NCBI RefSeq assembly: GCF_020832045.1
Contig: NZ_JAFIFK010000050.1
Coordinates: 62,001 to 126,000 of the forward strand
Reading direction: 5' to 3'
From: Halomonas sp.
GTDB lineage: Bacteria > Pseudomonadota > Gammaproteobacteria > Pseudomonadales > Halomonadaceae
Length of the DNA: 64,000 nucleotides
The notes below the pieces were generated by a model. It made no database searches. It was not told the DNA's origin and saw only the letters and a program-made list of their open reading frames with translations. Below are positions 44,550 through 53,649 of this stretch, one piece after another. Position numbers and translations under genes: made by a program. The number at the start of each line of letters is the position of its first letter. The stretch's first letter is position 1.

Positions 44550-45233
44550 TCAGCCCAGCCGGTCGGCCAGTGCAATCAGATCGGCTACGGTCAGGTCGGG
44601 CTCGATGCCCCAGGGATCGAAGGGGGCATCGAGACTACGCCTGACCCAGGCGGCATGCAGCCCGGCATGGCGCGCGCCGATCACATCGAAGGGGTTGCTG
44701 GAGATCAGCCAGGTATCGCCGGGAGCGACCTCCAGACGGTTACGCAGATGAGCGTAAACGGCGGGGTCGGGCTTGAACCGCTTTACCTCATCGACGCTGA
44801 TCACTGCCTCGAAATGCGCGAGCACACCGGCCTGGTCGAGCAGGGCGTTCACCGCCTCGTAGGTGCCGTTGGAGAAAGCCACGCAGCGAAAGCCGGCAGC
44901 CGCCAGACGCTCCAGAGCGGTGGCAACCTCGGGAAAGGACGGCAATCGAGCATAAACGGCCATTAGGTGGTCCTTGTCGACATCCGACAGCTGGGTCTGC
45001 ATGGCTCGGTCGGTGAAATCCAGAGCTTCTCGAGTGCACTGTCCGAAGGGCAGATAGGCACCCATCAGGCCACGCCGGAAGCTGTACTCCAACTGTTTGT
45101 CACGCCAGCGACGCGAGAACTCGGCGGCAAGCTCCGTCTTGCCACTCTTGCCTAGCCGTGCCTCAAGCTCGGTGACAACGCCGTGGGTATCGATCAGGGT
45201 ACCGTAGACATCGAAGGCCAGTACCGTTGCCAT
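44550..45233 (-). CDS. Haloacid dehalogenase type II (HAD superfamily)
   Basis: TVLAFDVYGTLIDTHGVVTELEARLG; AFSNGTYEAVNALLDQAGVLAHFEAVISVDEVKRFKPDPAVYAHL; WLISSNPFDVIGARHAGLHAAWVRR. Confidence 0.9.
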   Translation of the reverse strand: MATVLAFDVYGTLIDTHGVVTELEARLGKSGKTELAAEFSRRWRDKQLEYSFRRGLMGAYLPFGQCTREALDFTDRAMQTQLSDVDKDHLMAVYARLPSFPEVATALERLAAAGFRCVAFSNGTYEAVNALLDQAGVLAHFEAVISVDEVKRFKPDPAVYAHLRNRLEVAPGDTWLISSNPFDVIGARHAGLHAAWVRRSLDAPFDPWGIEPDLTVADLIALADRLG

Positions 45234-45320
45234 ATGCCGCACTCCTCGTTTCGCTTCGTCCTTCTCAGCATGGGGGCAGGAAGTCAGTTGCTCAAGGCCT
45301 GCCAGGCGAGACGTGGCGGC

Positions 45321-46274
45321 TCATCGTCCGGCAAGTCGCGACAAAGCGAAGCTGGCGATAGCCGTGTCCTGCACGCCGGTGCCGGTCAGGTCGCAGACCG
45401 TGATGTCGGCCTCGGAAGTCCGTAACCGCTCGCCCCGGTCGATCACCCGGCCAAGCTCTAGAACAACGAACGGTGGCTCACGCTTCTCCTGGGTAAAGAC
45501 CTTGAGTTCACCATTGTGCTCACTTTGCGCGCGACAATCGCAAACGAAGGCACCGGCATGGATCAGCACCGATTCGTCGAGCTCGCGCTTATCGGGACTG
45601 TCCGACCCCATGGCCGTAACATGCACGCCATCCGGCAGATCGTGGGCGAACAGCAGTGGCTCTCGCGCCGACGTCGCCGTGATGATGATATCGGCTTGGT
45701 CGCAGGCGGAATGCACGCTGTCATGCATGCTGACGGTAAAGCCTCGACTGCGCATGCGATCGGCGTAGTCCTCGGCTCCCTCAGAGCGGCGAGCCCACAC
45801 GTCAACGATATCGATGTTGCGCACAAGGCGCAGGGCTTCGACCTGGCGCTGCGCCTGCTCACCGGCGCCCAGGACCGCCACCCGACGGCTGTCCTCACGG
45901 GAAAGATACTTGGCGGCGATGGCGCCCGCCATGGCAGTGCGCACCATGGTCAGGTAGCCTTCGTCGAACAGAACCGCCTCGACCTGACCGGTCCTTGCAG
46001 AGAACAGCATCATCAGACCGTTGAGACTCGGCAGGCCATGCTTGGGGTTGTCGAAGGCGCCACTGCTGACCTTGATCGCATAGCGCTCCCAGCCTTTGAT
46101 GTGAGCGGTCTTGACGTCGACTTCGCTGTTGAACTCCTCCATGACCATCGACAGGATCGCCGGTTGCACCGCCTCGCCGCGCCCCAGGGCGATAAAGCCC
46201 GCCTCCACCTGGCGCAGCGCCTCGTCGTCGATACCCACCACGGCCTGAATTTCATCACGTTGATAGAGCTTCAT
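45321..46274 (-). CDS. eutC: Ornithine cyclodeaminase/mu-crystallin family; ectoine-utilization protein EutC
   Basis: SGAFDNPKHGLPSLNGLMMLFSARTGQVEAVLFDEGYLTMVRTAMAGAIAAKYLSREDSRRVAVLGAGEQAQRQVEALRLVR; ATGA overlap with eutB; ectoine locus context. Confidence 0.85.
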   Translation of the reverse strand: MKLYQRDEIQAVVGIDDEALRQVEAGFIALGRGEAVQPAILSMVMEEFNSEVDVKTAHIKGWERYAIKVSSGAFDNPKHGLPSLNGLMMLFSARTGQVEAVLFDEGYLTMVRTAMAGAIAAKYLSREDSRRVAVLGAGEQAQRQVEALRLVRNIDIVDVWARRSEGAEDYADRMRSRGFTVSMHDSVHSACDQADIIITATSAREPLLFAHDLPDGVHVTAMGSDSPDKRELDESVLIHAGAFVCDCRAQSEHNGELKVFTQEKREPPFVVLELGRVIDRGERLRTSEADITVCDLTGTGVQDTAIASFALSRLAGR

Positions 46275-47326
46275 CCCTTCCTCCATGAAGTCCGAAAAGC
46301 AACTCTACGACCGGCAAGTCGGCGAGCCCGATCCAGCGTATCGAGTCCCACCCCATTGCCGGAGACGATCAGTGCTACCCGCTGGCCGCTCACGTCGAGT
46401 TCATGCTCGTTGAGTGCGGCAAGCCCCACCGCAGCGGCACCTTCCACCATCAGCTTTTCATGCTCGAGAAAGTCGACCATGGCATGGGCGATGGCCGCCT
46501 CCGAGACTTGATAATGGTTGTCCATCACCTTGCGCACCAGGTCCAGGGTGCACTGGTTGTCGAGACCGATACCGCCACAGAGAGAGTCAGCCAGGCTGTC
46601 GACCTCTTCCACCTCGACGGGCCGGCCCGCTTGCAGGCTTTCCCACATGGCCGCCCCCCGGGATAGGCTCACCCCCGTCAGCTGCGTCTCGGGACGTATG
46701 GCCTTCACCGTTGCGCCGATGCCGCCCAAGAGCCCGCCGCCGGAAAGAGCGACGATGACACGATCAAGATCGGGCGCGTCCTCCATCAGCTCCAACCCGA
46801 TGGTGCCCTGCCCCGCGGCGATCAGCGGGTCGTCGAAGGGTGGGATCAACCTCATGCCGCGCTCATGCACCAGCCGATCGACCTCGAGGAAGGCTTCGTC
46901 CTGACTTTCGCCCACGCGTCTCACCTCGGCGCCCAATGCCTCGATGGCGGCCACCTTGTTGGCCGGCACCAGCCGCGAGAGGCAGATCGTCGCCGGCACC
47001 CCGAGCCGGGCTGCGGCAAACGCCACCGCACGCCCATGGTTGCCGGTGGAAGCCGTGGTCACACCGGCGGCCAGGGCATCTCGCCCTTCACGCTCGATCA
47101 GCGCGGCGATCATGTTGGTGGCCCCGCGCAGCTTGAAGGCCCCCGTAGGTTGAAGGGTTTCCAGCTTGAGCAGGATCTCGGCGTCGAAGCGCCGGGACAG
47201 CATAGCGGAATGAATCAATGGGGTACGCACCGCCTCACCGGCAATGCGCCGGCGCGCCTGGTAAACGGAAGCGAGGGAAACACCGTGGTTGGAATACGAC
47301 ATATCGCTGTTGATTCGAAGGCTCAT
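46271..47326 (-). CDS. eutB: Threonine dehydratase-like PLP enzyme; hydroxyectoine utilization dehydratase EutB
   Basis: SVYQARRRIAGEAVRTPLIHSAMLSRRFDAEILLKLETLQPTGAFKLRGATNMIAAL; TTASTGNHGRAVAFAAARLG; VALSGGGLLGGIGATVKA; adjacent to eutC. Confidence 0.85.
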   Translation of the reverse strand: MSLRINSDMSYSNHGVSLASVYQARRRIAGEAVRTPLIHSAMLSRRFDAEILLKLETLQPTGAFKLRGATNMIAALIEREGRDALAAGVTTASTGNHGRAVAFAAARLGVPATICLSRLVPANKVAAIEALGAEVRRVGESQDEAFLEVDRLVHERGMRLIPPFDDPLIAAGQGTIGLELMEDAPDLDRVIVALSGGGLLGGIGATVKAIRPETQLTGVSLSRGAAMWESLQAGRPVEVEEVDSLADSLCGGIGLDNQCTLDLVRKVMDNHYQVSEAAIAHAMVDFLEHEKLMVEGAAAVGLAALNEHELDVSGQRVALIVSGNGVGLDTLDRARRLAGRRVAFRTSWRKG

Positions 47327-47375
47327 AGCGTCGGTTAGCGTTTTTCCAGACTAGGAAAGATTGCCGGGTAGAGCC

Positions 47376-47405
47376 AAGAAAAAGGCCGCGGGGTTGCCCG
47401 CGGCC
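47376..47405 (-). terminator. Rho-independent terminator downstream of doeD
   Basis: aagaaaaa-GGCCGCGGG-gttg-CCCGCGGCC on the + strand: perfect 9-bp GC stem followed by a U-rich tract on the minus strand, in the doeD-eutB gap. Confidence 0.85.
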
Positions 47406-47423
47406 ATGTTGTGACACGGCGAT

Positions 47424-48848
47424 TCAGCTGATCGACATGACGGTCTTGATGGCACCTTCACGGACCAGCTGATCGGTGACCTTGCTCACAGCGCGCTCGG
47501 TGCGGGCAACGATCTCGTCTACCTCGGCGCGGGTCGCGACCAACGGCGGGGCAAAGCCGAGAATGTCGCCCTGAGGCATGGCGCGGGCGATCAGGTTCTC
47601 GTCCAGCGCTGCCGCGGCGATACGCGCACCGACCTTGTGCGCGGCGTCGAAGTGCTGGCGCTTGGCCGGGTCGACGGAGAATTCCAGCGCGGCCAGCATG
47701 CCCACGCCGCGCACGTTACCGACGATGGGATGCTCGCCGAAGGCGGCCTGCATCTGCTGCTGCAGATAGGCGCCGGTCTCGGCGGCGTTGGCGGTAAGCC
47801 CCTCGCGCTCGATGATCGCCAGGTTGGCCAGCGCAGCGGCACACCCAAGGGCGTGGCCGGAGTAGGTCCAGCCGTGACCGATGGGACCATACTCGGCGGT
47901 GCCCTGCTCCAGCACGCTCCACACGCGGTCGCCGACGATCACGCCGGAGAGCGGCTGGTAGGCGCTGGTCAGGCCCTTGGCGACGGTAATCAGGTCGGGC
48001 TTGATACCGTAATAGTGGCTGCCGAAGTCAGCGCCGATACGGCCGAAGCCGCATACCACTTCGTCGGCGATCAGCAGCACGTCGTACTTGGCCAGCACCG
48101 CCTGAATCGCCTCCCAGTAGCCTTCCGGTGGCGGCACGATACCGCCGGTGCCGAGCACCGGTTCGCCGATGAAGGCGGCCACGGTGTCGGGGCCTTCGGC
48201 CAGGATCATCTCCTCCAGCTTCTGCGCGCAGAACCGGGAGAATTCACGCTCACTCATGCCTTGCTGCTCGGCAGCGCGGTGGTAGTAGTGCGGCGCCTCG
48301 GTGTGCAGGATACCGGCTAACGGCAGGTCGAACTGGTCGTGAAACGCCTTGAGACCGGTCAGCGAGCCGGTGGCCAGGCCCGAGCCGTGGTAGCCGCGCT
48401 GGCGCGAGATCACCTTCTTCTTCTGCGGGCGACCCAGCACGTTGTTGTAGTAGCGCACGATCTTGAGCTGGGTCTCGTTGGCGTCAGAGCCGCCGAGGCC
48501 GTAGTAGACCTTGGACATGCCGGGGCCGGCGAGCGCGAGAATCTTCTCGGAGAGTGCGATCTGCGGCTCGTTGGAGTGGCCCACGTAGGTGTGGTAGTAC
48601 GAGAGCTCCAGCGCCTGCTGGTAGATCGCCTCGGCCACCTCGGTGCGGCCGTAGCCGATGTTGACGCAGTACAGCCCGGCGAAACCGTCGATGAACTCGC
48701 GGCCATCCTTGTCGACGATATGAATGCCCTTGCCGCCGGTGATCACCCGGCCCGGTGCGTCGCCATGGGCGAAGTCGCGCAGGTGGGTGGAGGCGTGAAA
48801 GGTGACCTTGCGGTCGCGCTCGATCAGATCGCGGTGCTGCTGGTTCAT
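47424..48848 (-). CDS. doeD: Class III aminotransferase; ectoine catabolism diaminobutyrate transaminase DoeD
   Basis: GKGIHIVDKDGREFIDGFAGLYCVNIGYGRTEVAEAIYQQALELSYYHTYVGHSNEPQIALSEKI; LLIADEVVCGFGRIGADFGSHYYGIKPDLITVAKGLTSAYQPLSGVIVGDRVW; start MNQQHRDL. Confidence 0.87.
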   Translation of the reverse strand: MNQQHRDLIERDRKVTFHASTHLRDFAHGDAPGRVITGGKGIHIVDKDGREFIDGFAGLYCVNIGYGRTEVAEAIYQQALELSYYHTYVGHSNEPQIALSEKILALAGPGMSKVYYGLGGSDANETQLKIVRYYNNVLGRPQKKKVISRQRGYHGSGLATGSLTGLKAFHDQFDLPLAGILHTEAPHYYHRAAEQQGMSEREFSRFCAQKLEEMILAEGPDTVAAFIGEPVLGTGGIVPPPEGYWEAIQAVLAKYDVLLIADEVVCGFGRIGADFGSHYYGIKPDLITVAKGLTSAYQPLSGVIVGDRVWSVLEQGTAEYGPIGHGWTYSGHALGCAAALANLAIIEREGLTANAAETGAYLQQQMQAAFGEHPIVGNVRGVGMLAALEFSVDPAKRQHFDAAHKVGARIAAAALDENLIARAMPQGDILGFAPPLVATRAEVDEIVARTERAVSKVTDQLVREGAIKTVMSIS

Positions 48849-49115
48849 CAGACTCTCTCTTATCTCAAGGTCCCTGCCGCAGCGGGGAGAGTGTTCACAT
48901 GACGCATATTGGGATGTACATCGCCGCCATGCGACAACTCGCGATGCCCTCGGACGAAACCCTGAGGCTTCGCTTGCGGCTTGCGCGTCGAATCGGAACA
49001 AGGTCCCTCTTGCCGATTCTCGATCGATATCCCTGTCGATCGCCGCGCGCCGCTGCGCTTGCCTCAGCGTCCTCGGGTAGATATCGCTCGATGTCGCATC
49101 CCGGCTAAGTGTTCA

Positions 49116-50615
49116 CTAGCTTCCGGAAACAGACCCCAAGGCGCCGAGGCAGTAATACTTCGTTTCCAGATACTCGTCGATGCCGGTAATGCCGCCCTCG
49201 CGACCCAGCCCCGACTGCTTGACGCCGCCAAAGGGCACCGGCGGGCCGGTCATCTTCACCGAGTTGACGCTGACCATGCCGAACTCCAGCGCCCGCAGCA
49301 GCTTCCAGATGCGGCGGATGTCGTGGGTGTAGACATAGGCCGCCAGGCCGTACTCGGTATCGTTGGCCATGGCGATGACTTCATCGTCGTCGCGGTAGGC
49401 GGTCACGCCCGCCACCGGGGCGAAGTTCTCCTCGCGCCATACCTTCATCTGCGGCGTCACGTCGGTCAGCAGAACGGGCATGAAGAAGTTCTCGCCCGGC
49501 GCCTGGGTCTGGTCGCCGGCCACCAGCGTGGCGCCACGAGAGATGGCGTCGTCGACGATGGCGGAAGCCTTGTCCACCGCCTGGCGGTGGATCAGGGGCC
49601 CCATGTCGACCTCGCCCTCCATGCCGTTGCCCACGGTCAACGCCGCCATGCGCTCGGCAAAGTGCGCGACGAACTCATCGTGGATCGACTCGTGCACCAG
49701 AATGCGGTTGGCTGCCAGGCAGTCCTGACCCGCCGTCTGGAACTTTGCCGCAACCGCGGCGAAGGCCGCCTCCTTCGGGTCCATGTCGGGGCCGACGATG
49801 AACGGGGCGTTGCCGCCCAGCTCCAGCGACACGCGCTTCACGGTCTGGGCGCTCTGCTCCAGCAGCAGCCGACCGACGCGCGTGGAACCGGTGAAGGATA
49901 GCGCCTTGACGTGCTCCTCGGCACACAGAATTTTCGACACTTCCGCCGGCTCGCCCAGCACCACGTTGAATACCCCCGCCGGAATGCCGGCTCGCTCGGC
50001 CAGTTCGGCCAGCGCCAGCGCCGAGAACGGGGTCTCGCCGGCCGGCTTGACGATCACCGGGCAGCCGGCGGCCAGGGCGGCGGCGGCCTTGCGAGTGATC
50101 ATCGCCAGCGGAAAGTTCCACGGCGTGATCAGTGCGGCAATGCCCACCGGCTCCTTGAGCGTACCCAGGGCGGCGTTGGGGATGTGGCTGGGAATGGTCT
50201 CGCCGAAGGTGCGCTTGCCCTCCTCGGCGAACCAGCGCACGAAACTGGCGCCGTACTCCACTTCGCCGCGAGCGTCGGGCAGCGGCTTGCCCTGCTCCAG
50301 CGTCATGATGATGGCGAGATCCTCACGGTTCGCTTGAAGCAGGTCGTGCCAGGCCATGAGACGCTCGGCACGCTCGTCAGCGCGCAGCGCACGCCAGTGC
50401 GCGAAAGCGGCATCGGCAGCGTCTATCGCTTCGCGGATCTGATGCGCTTCGAGCCAGGGGATATAGCCGATGGATTCGCCGGTGGCGGGATCGAACACGG
50501 TCTCTTCACGGCCGCCCTCGCCATGAGTCCACTTGCCGTTGACGTAGGCGTGCTGACGAAACAGACGCGGATCATCAAGCATGGTGGACAGTGTATTGGT
50601 CAGCTTCATGTTCAT
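49116..50615 (-). CDS. doeC: Aldehyde dehydrogenase (SSADH-like), DoeC
   Basis: ITPWNFPLAMITRKAAAALAAGCPVIVKPAGETPFSALALAELAERAGIPAGVFNVV; VSLELGGNAPFIVG; AAKFQTAGQDCLAANRILV; GREGGITGIDEYLETKYYCLG. Confidence 0.87.
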   Translation of the reverse strand: MNMKLTNTLSTMLDDPRLFRQHAYVNGKWTHGEGGREETVFDPATGESIGYIPWLEAHQIREAIDAADAAFAHWRALRADERAERLMAWHDLLQANREDLAIIMTLEQGKPLPDARGEVEYGASFVRWFAEEGKRTFGETIPSHIPNAALGTLKEPVGIAALITPWNFPLAMITRKAAAALAAGCPVIVKPAGETPFSALALAELAERAGIPAGVFNVVLGEPAEVSKILCAEEHVKALSFTGSTRVGRLLLEQSAQTVKRVSLELGGNAPFIVGPDMDPKEAAFAAVAAKFQTAGQDCLAANRILVHESIHDEFVAHFAERMAALTVGNGMEGEVDMGPLIHRQAVDKASAIVDDAISRGATLVAGDQTQAPGENFFMPVLLTDVTPQMKVWREENFAPVAGVTAYRDDDEVIAMANDTEYGLAAYVYTHDIRRIWKLLRALEFGMVSVNSVKMTGPPVPFGGVKQSGLGREGGITGIDEYLETKYYCLGALGSVSGS

Positions 50616-50660
50616 GGGCACCTCCCCTGACACCGACCCTCGCTCACGGGCCGGCTGTGG

Positions 50661-50690
50661 CAAAAACGACAGAGCAGCCGGCGGCTGCTC
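50661..50690 (-). terminator. Candidate terminator between doeX and doeC
   Basis: Minus strand GAGCAGCC-gcc-GGCTGCTC followed by TGTCGTTTTTGCC. Confidence 0.55.
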
Positions 50691-50802
50691 AATGGCTACA
50701 GGGTAAGGGCAAACCCGGGGCGGGACTTTTCGTTAACCAGCAGGGCAAGTGCGCTTTTTTTTGTGTTAGCCGGCAAAGCTGTGCTTTTTTCCTCGCCGCG
50801 GC

Positions 50803-51276
50803 TCAGGCCAGCCGGTCGGGCATGACGTGGGAGCTCTTCTGCTTCACCGTCTTGGTCACGATGTAGGTGAAATAGCGCTCGATACCGACCTCTGAGGTGA
50901 GCCACGCATCGATCAGCCGCTGGTAGGCATCGACGGAGTCGGCCTCGATCTTGATCAGATAGTCGACCCCGCCCCCCACCGCCACACACTCGGTGACTTC
51001 CGGCGTCTCCTGCACCCGGGCCTCGAAGAGGGCAAAGCTCTCGGCATTGTGCTGCTTGAGCTCGATCTGCACCCACACCGGAGTAAGTTTGACCAGCGCA
51101 TCGGGGTTGATACGCGCACTGTACCCCTCGATGATGCCGGCCTTCTCCAGGCGCCGAACCCGCTCCCAGCACGGGCTGACCGAGAGATTGATCGCCTCGG
51201 CCAGCTTCGACTTGGTGATGCGACCATCGCGGGTCAGGATCTCGAGAATCTTCAGGTCATAGCGATCGAGTTTCAT
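50803..51276 (-). CDS. doeX: Lrp/AsnC family regulator DoeX
   Basis: LDRYDLKILEILTRDGRITKSKLAEAINLSVSPCWERVRRLEKAGIIEGYSARINPDAL plus RAM domain; lies in the doeABX arrangement. Confidence 0.9.
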   Translation of the reverse strand: MKLDRYDLKILEILTRDGRITKSKLAEAINLSVSPCWERVRRLEKAGIIEGYSARINPDALVKLTPVWVQIELKQHNAESFALFEARVQETPEVTECVAVGGGVDYLIKIEADSVDAYQRLIDAWLTSEVGIERYFTYIVTKTVKQKSSHVMPDRLA

Positions 51277-51295
51277 TGTTCTCTCTATGTCAGCC

Positions 51296-52309
51296 TCAGC
51301 CCAGCGAATCCACGACCTCGGCGATCACGGCAATAGTGTCCCCCATGTTGACCAAGGCCGGGAAACGGCGCGCCACCAGGATGCCGTCGCGACTGGCGCG
51401 GTACTCCACCGGCGCGGCACCGCTGCGGGTCATGTCGTACACTCGGGCGATCACCTGCCCCTCGTTCACCGTGTCGCCCAGCGCCAGAGTCAGCTCGAGC
51501 AGCCCCGTGTGCTCGCTCTGCACGTAACAGCTGGCGTCTGGCATGTCGAGATAGACCTGGGGTTCGGCGGGCATCTCCACCTCCCCTTCCAGCAAGCCAA
51601 AGTGGATCAGGAAGTTGCGCACGCCACGTTCGGTGATGGCCAGGCTCTCGGGGGTCGAAGTGCCACCGCCGCCGAGTTCGGTGGCGACGAACACCTTGCC
51701 CTGACTCTCCACCGCAGTGTCGAACAGCGCGGCGGCGTCGAGCTCGAACATCATCATGGCGTAAGGAGCGCCGAAGGCCTTGGCGCCCTCCAGCGCCTGG
51801 CGCTGCTGCTCGGGGTTCTCGAGCACGTGGGAGGCGCCGAAGGGCAGGATGTCCAGGGTGCGGCCACCGGAGTGCAGATCGAGCACCACGTCACACTTCG
51901 GTACCATCACCCGTGTGAAGTAGTCGGCGATCTTCGCGGTCACGCTGCCGTCGGGGTCGCCGGGGAAGCTGCGATTGAGGTTGCCGCCATCCATCGGGGA
52001 CGTGCGTTTGCCGGCCATGGCCGCCGGCAGGTTCATCATTGGCACGATGATCACGCGTCCGCGCACGTCTTCGGCTCGCAGGGAGTTCGCCAGCTTCATC
52101 AGCGCGGTGATGCCCTCGTATTCGTCACCGTGATTACCGCCGGTCAAAAGCGCCGTGGGGCCTTCGCCGTTGCCGACCACGGTGACCGGGATCATCACCG
52201 CGCCCCAGGCCGACTCATCGGTGGAGATCGGCAGCTTGAGAAAGCCGTGCTGGACGCCGTCGGCGTCGAAGTCCACGGTGGCGCTGATCGGGCTGGGTCG
52301 CTTGCTCAT
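51296..52309 (-). CDS. doeB: N-alpha-acetyl-L-2,4-diaminobutyrate deacetylase DoeB (succinylglutamate desuccinylase/aspartoacylase family)
   Basis: GPTALLTGGNHGDEYEGITALMKLANSL; IIVPMMNLPAAMAGKRTSPMDGGNLNRSFPGDPDGSVTAKIADYFTRVMVPKCDVVLDLHSGGRTLDILPF; start MSKRPSP. Confidence 0.93.
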   Translation of the reverse strand: MSKRPSPISATVDFDADGVQHGFLKLPISTDESAWGAVMIPVTVVGNGEGPTALLTGGNHGDEYEGITALMKLANSLRAEDVRGRVIIVPMMNLPAAMAGKRTSPMDGGNLNRSFPGDPDGSVTAKIADYFTRVMVPKCDVVLDLHSGGRTLDILPFGASHVLENPEQQRQALEGAKAFGAPYAMMMFELDAAALFDTAVESQGKVFVATELGGGGTSTPESLAITERGVRNFLIHFGLLEGEVEMPAEPQVYLDMPDASCYVQSEHTGLLELTLALGDTVNEGQVIARVYDMTRSGAAPVEYRASRDGILVARRFPALVNMGDTIAVIAEVVDSLG

Positions 52310-52320
52310 CTTGGCTCTCC

Positions 52321-53520
52321 TTATTTCACGAATAGCTGGCGGGGAAAGTTGGCCAGCGACTCGCAACCGGTCTCGGTGATTAGAATGCTCTCGGTGATCT
52401 CCAGTCCCCAGTCGTCCTGCCACAGGCCGGGCATGAAGTGGAAGGTCATTCCCGGTTCGAGGATATTGTCGTCCGAAGGACGCAGACTCATGGTGCGCTC
52501 GCCCCAGTCAGGCGGATAGCTGATGCCGATAGGATAGCCGCAGCGCGCACCGCCGCGGTCGAAGCCGTACTTGTCCATGGCGGCGCCCAGCGCCATGGCG
52601 ATATCGGCGGTACGGTTGCCGGGGCGGGCCACGGCAAGCCCGCGCTCGATCCCTTCGAGCAGGGCCGATTCCGCGCGGATGAAATCCTGCGGCGGCCGTC
52701 CCAGGAACACGGTGCGCGACAGCGGCGCATGGTAGCGCTTGAACACGCCGGCGATCTCGAAGAAGGTGCCCTCCCCTTCGCGGAAGGGGGTGTCGTCCCA
52801 GGTTAGATGGGGCGCCGCCGCGTCCTTGCCGGTGGGCAGCATGGGCACGATGGCGGGGTAGTCACCGCCATGCACCTTGCCGTTCTCGTCCACCCAACCT
52901 TCGATACCGACACGGTAGATCTCGGAAACCAGCTTGCTCTTGGGCAGGCCGGGTTCGATCACCTCGAGAATGCGCGAATGCATGCCCTCGACGATCTTGC
53001 CGGCAATGCGCATGTAGGCGATTTCCTGGGGCGACTTGATCTTGCGGCACCAGTTGACCAATGCATTGGCATCCAGAAAACGTGCGTGAGGCAGCTCGCG
53101 CAAGAGGCTCTGGTAGGCCTTGGCAGAAAAGTAATAATTGTCCATCTCCAGGCCCACCACCCCCTGGTGCCAGCCTCGGTCGGGCATGATCGACTGGGCC
53201 AGATAGTCCATGGGGTGCATGTCCGGGTTCTGCACGTAATAGTCGGGGTAGTAGGTGATATTGTCAGGATCGATCCAACAGGTGCGCAGCGCCCCGTTGG
53301 CATCCATACGGCGACCGTACCAGACCGGCTCGCCCTCGAGCCCTACCAGCACGCATTGATGCACATAGAAAGACCAGCCATCGTAGCCGGTCAGCCAAGC
53401 CATGTTGGAGGGATCGCTGATAACTAGCACGTCGATCCCTCGACTGGCCATTTCGGCACGTACCTTCCATAGGCGGCTTGCGTATTCTTCACGAGTGAAG
53501 GGCAGGGTTACCTGAGTCAT
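52321..53520 (-). CDS. doeA: Ectoine hydrolase DoeA (M24 peptidase-like)
   Basis: FTREEYASRLWKVRAEMASRGIDVLVISDPSNMAWLTGYDGWSFYVHQCVLVGLEGEPVWYGRRMDANGALRTCW; GGARCGYPIGISYPPDWGERTMSLRPSDDNILEPGMTFHFMPGLW. Confidence 0.94.
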   Translation of the reverse strand: MTQVTLPFTREEYASRLWKVRAEMASRGIDVLVISDPSNMAWLTGYDGWSFYVHQCVLVGLEGEPVWYGRRMDANGALRTCWIDPDNITYYPDYYVQNPDMHPMDYLAQSIMPDRGWHQGVVGLEMDNYYFSAKAYQSLLRELPHARFLDANALVNWCRKIKSPQEIAYMRIAGKIVEGMHSRILEVIEPGLPKSKLVSEIYRVGIEGWVDENGKVHGGDYPAIVPMLPTGKDAAAPHLTWDDTPFREGEGTFFEIAGVFKRYHAPLSRTVFLGRPPQDFIRAESALLEGIERGLAVARPGNRTADIAMALGAAMDKYGFDRGGARCGYPIGISYPPDWGERTMSLRPSDDNILEPGMTFHFMPGLWQDDWGLEITESILITETGCESLANFPRQLFVK

Positions 53521-53548
53521 GGGCCACTCGCCGTTGGATCACCACGAA

Positions 53549-53575
53549 CCGGCCGACTCAGGGAGAGTCGGCCGG
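53549..53575 (-). promoter_or_regulatory. 11-bp perfect stem-loop in the putative doeA 5' leader
   Basis: CCGGCCGACTC-aggga-GAGTCGGCCGG, 29-55 bp upstream of the doeA start codon. Confidence 0.6.
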
Positions 53576-53649
53576 GCCATCGGATAGTCGGTCATCTACG
53601 GTCAGGGTAAAAGACCGATACCGGAATCGTGCTGATCTATTTGGCCATA

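Noticed and set aside
48981-49901. 306-aa + strand ORF opposite doeC
   Set aside because: Mostly antisense to a confident aldehyde dehydrogenase; no recognisable protein features.
51287-52519. 410-aa + strand ORF opposite doeB/doeA
   Set aside because: His/Gly-rich shadow frame; sense genes are confident.
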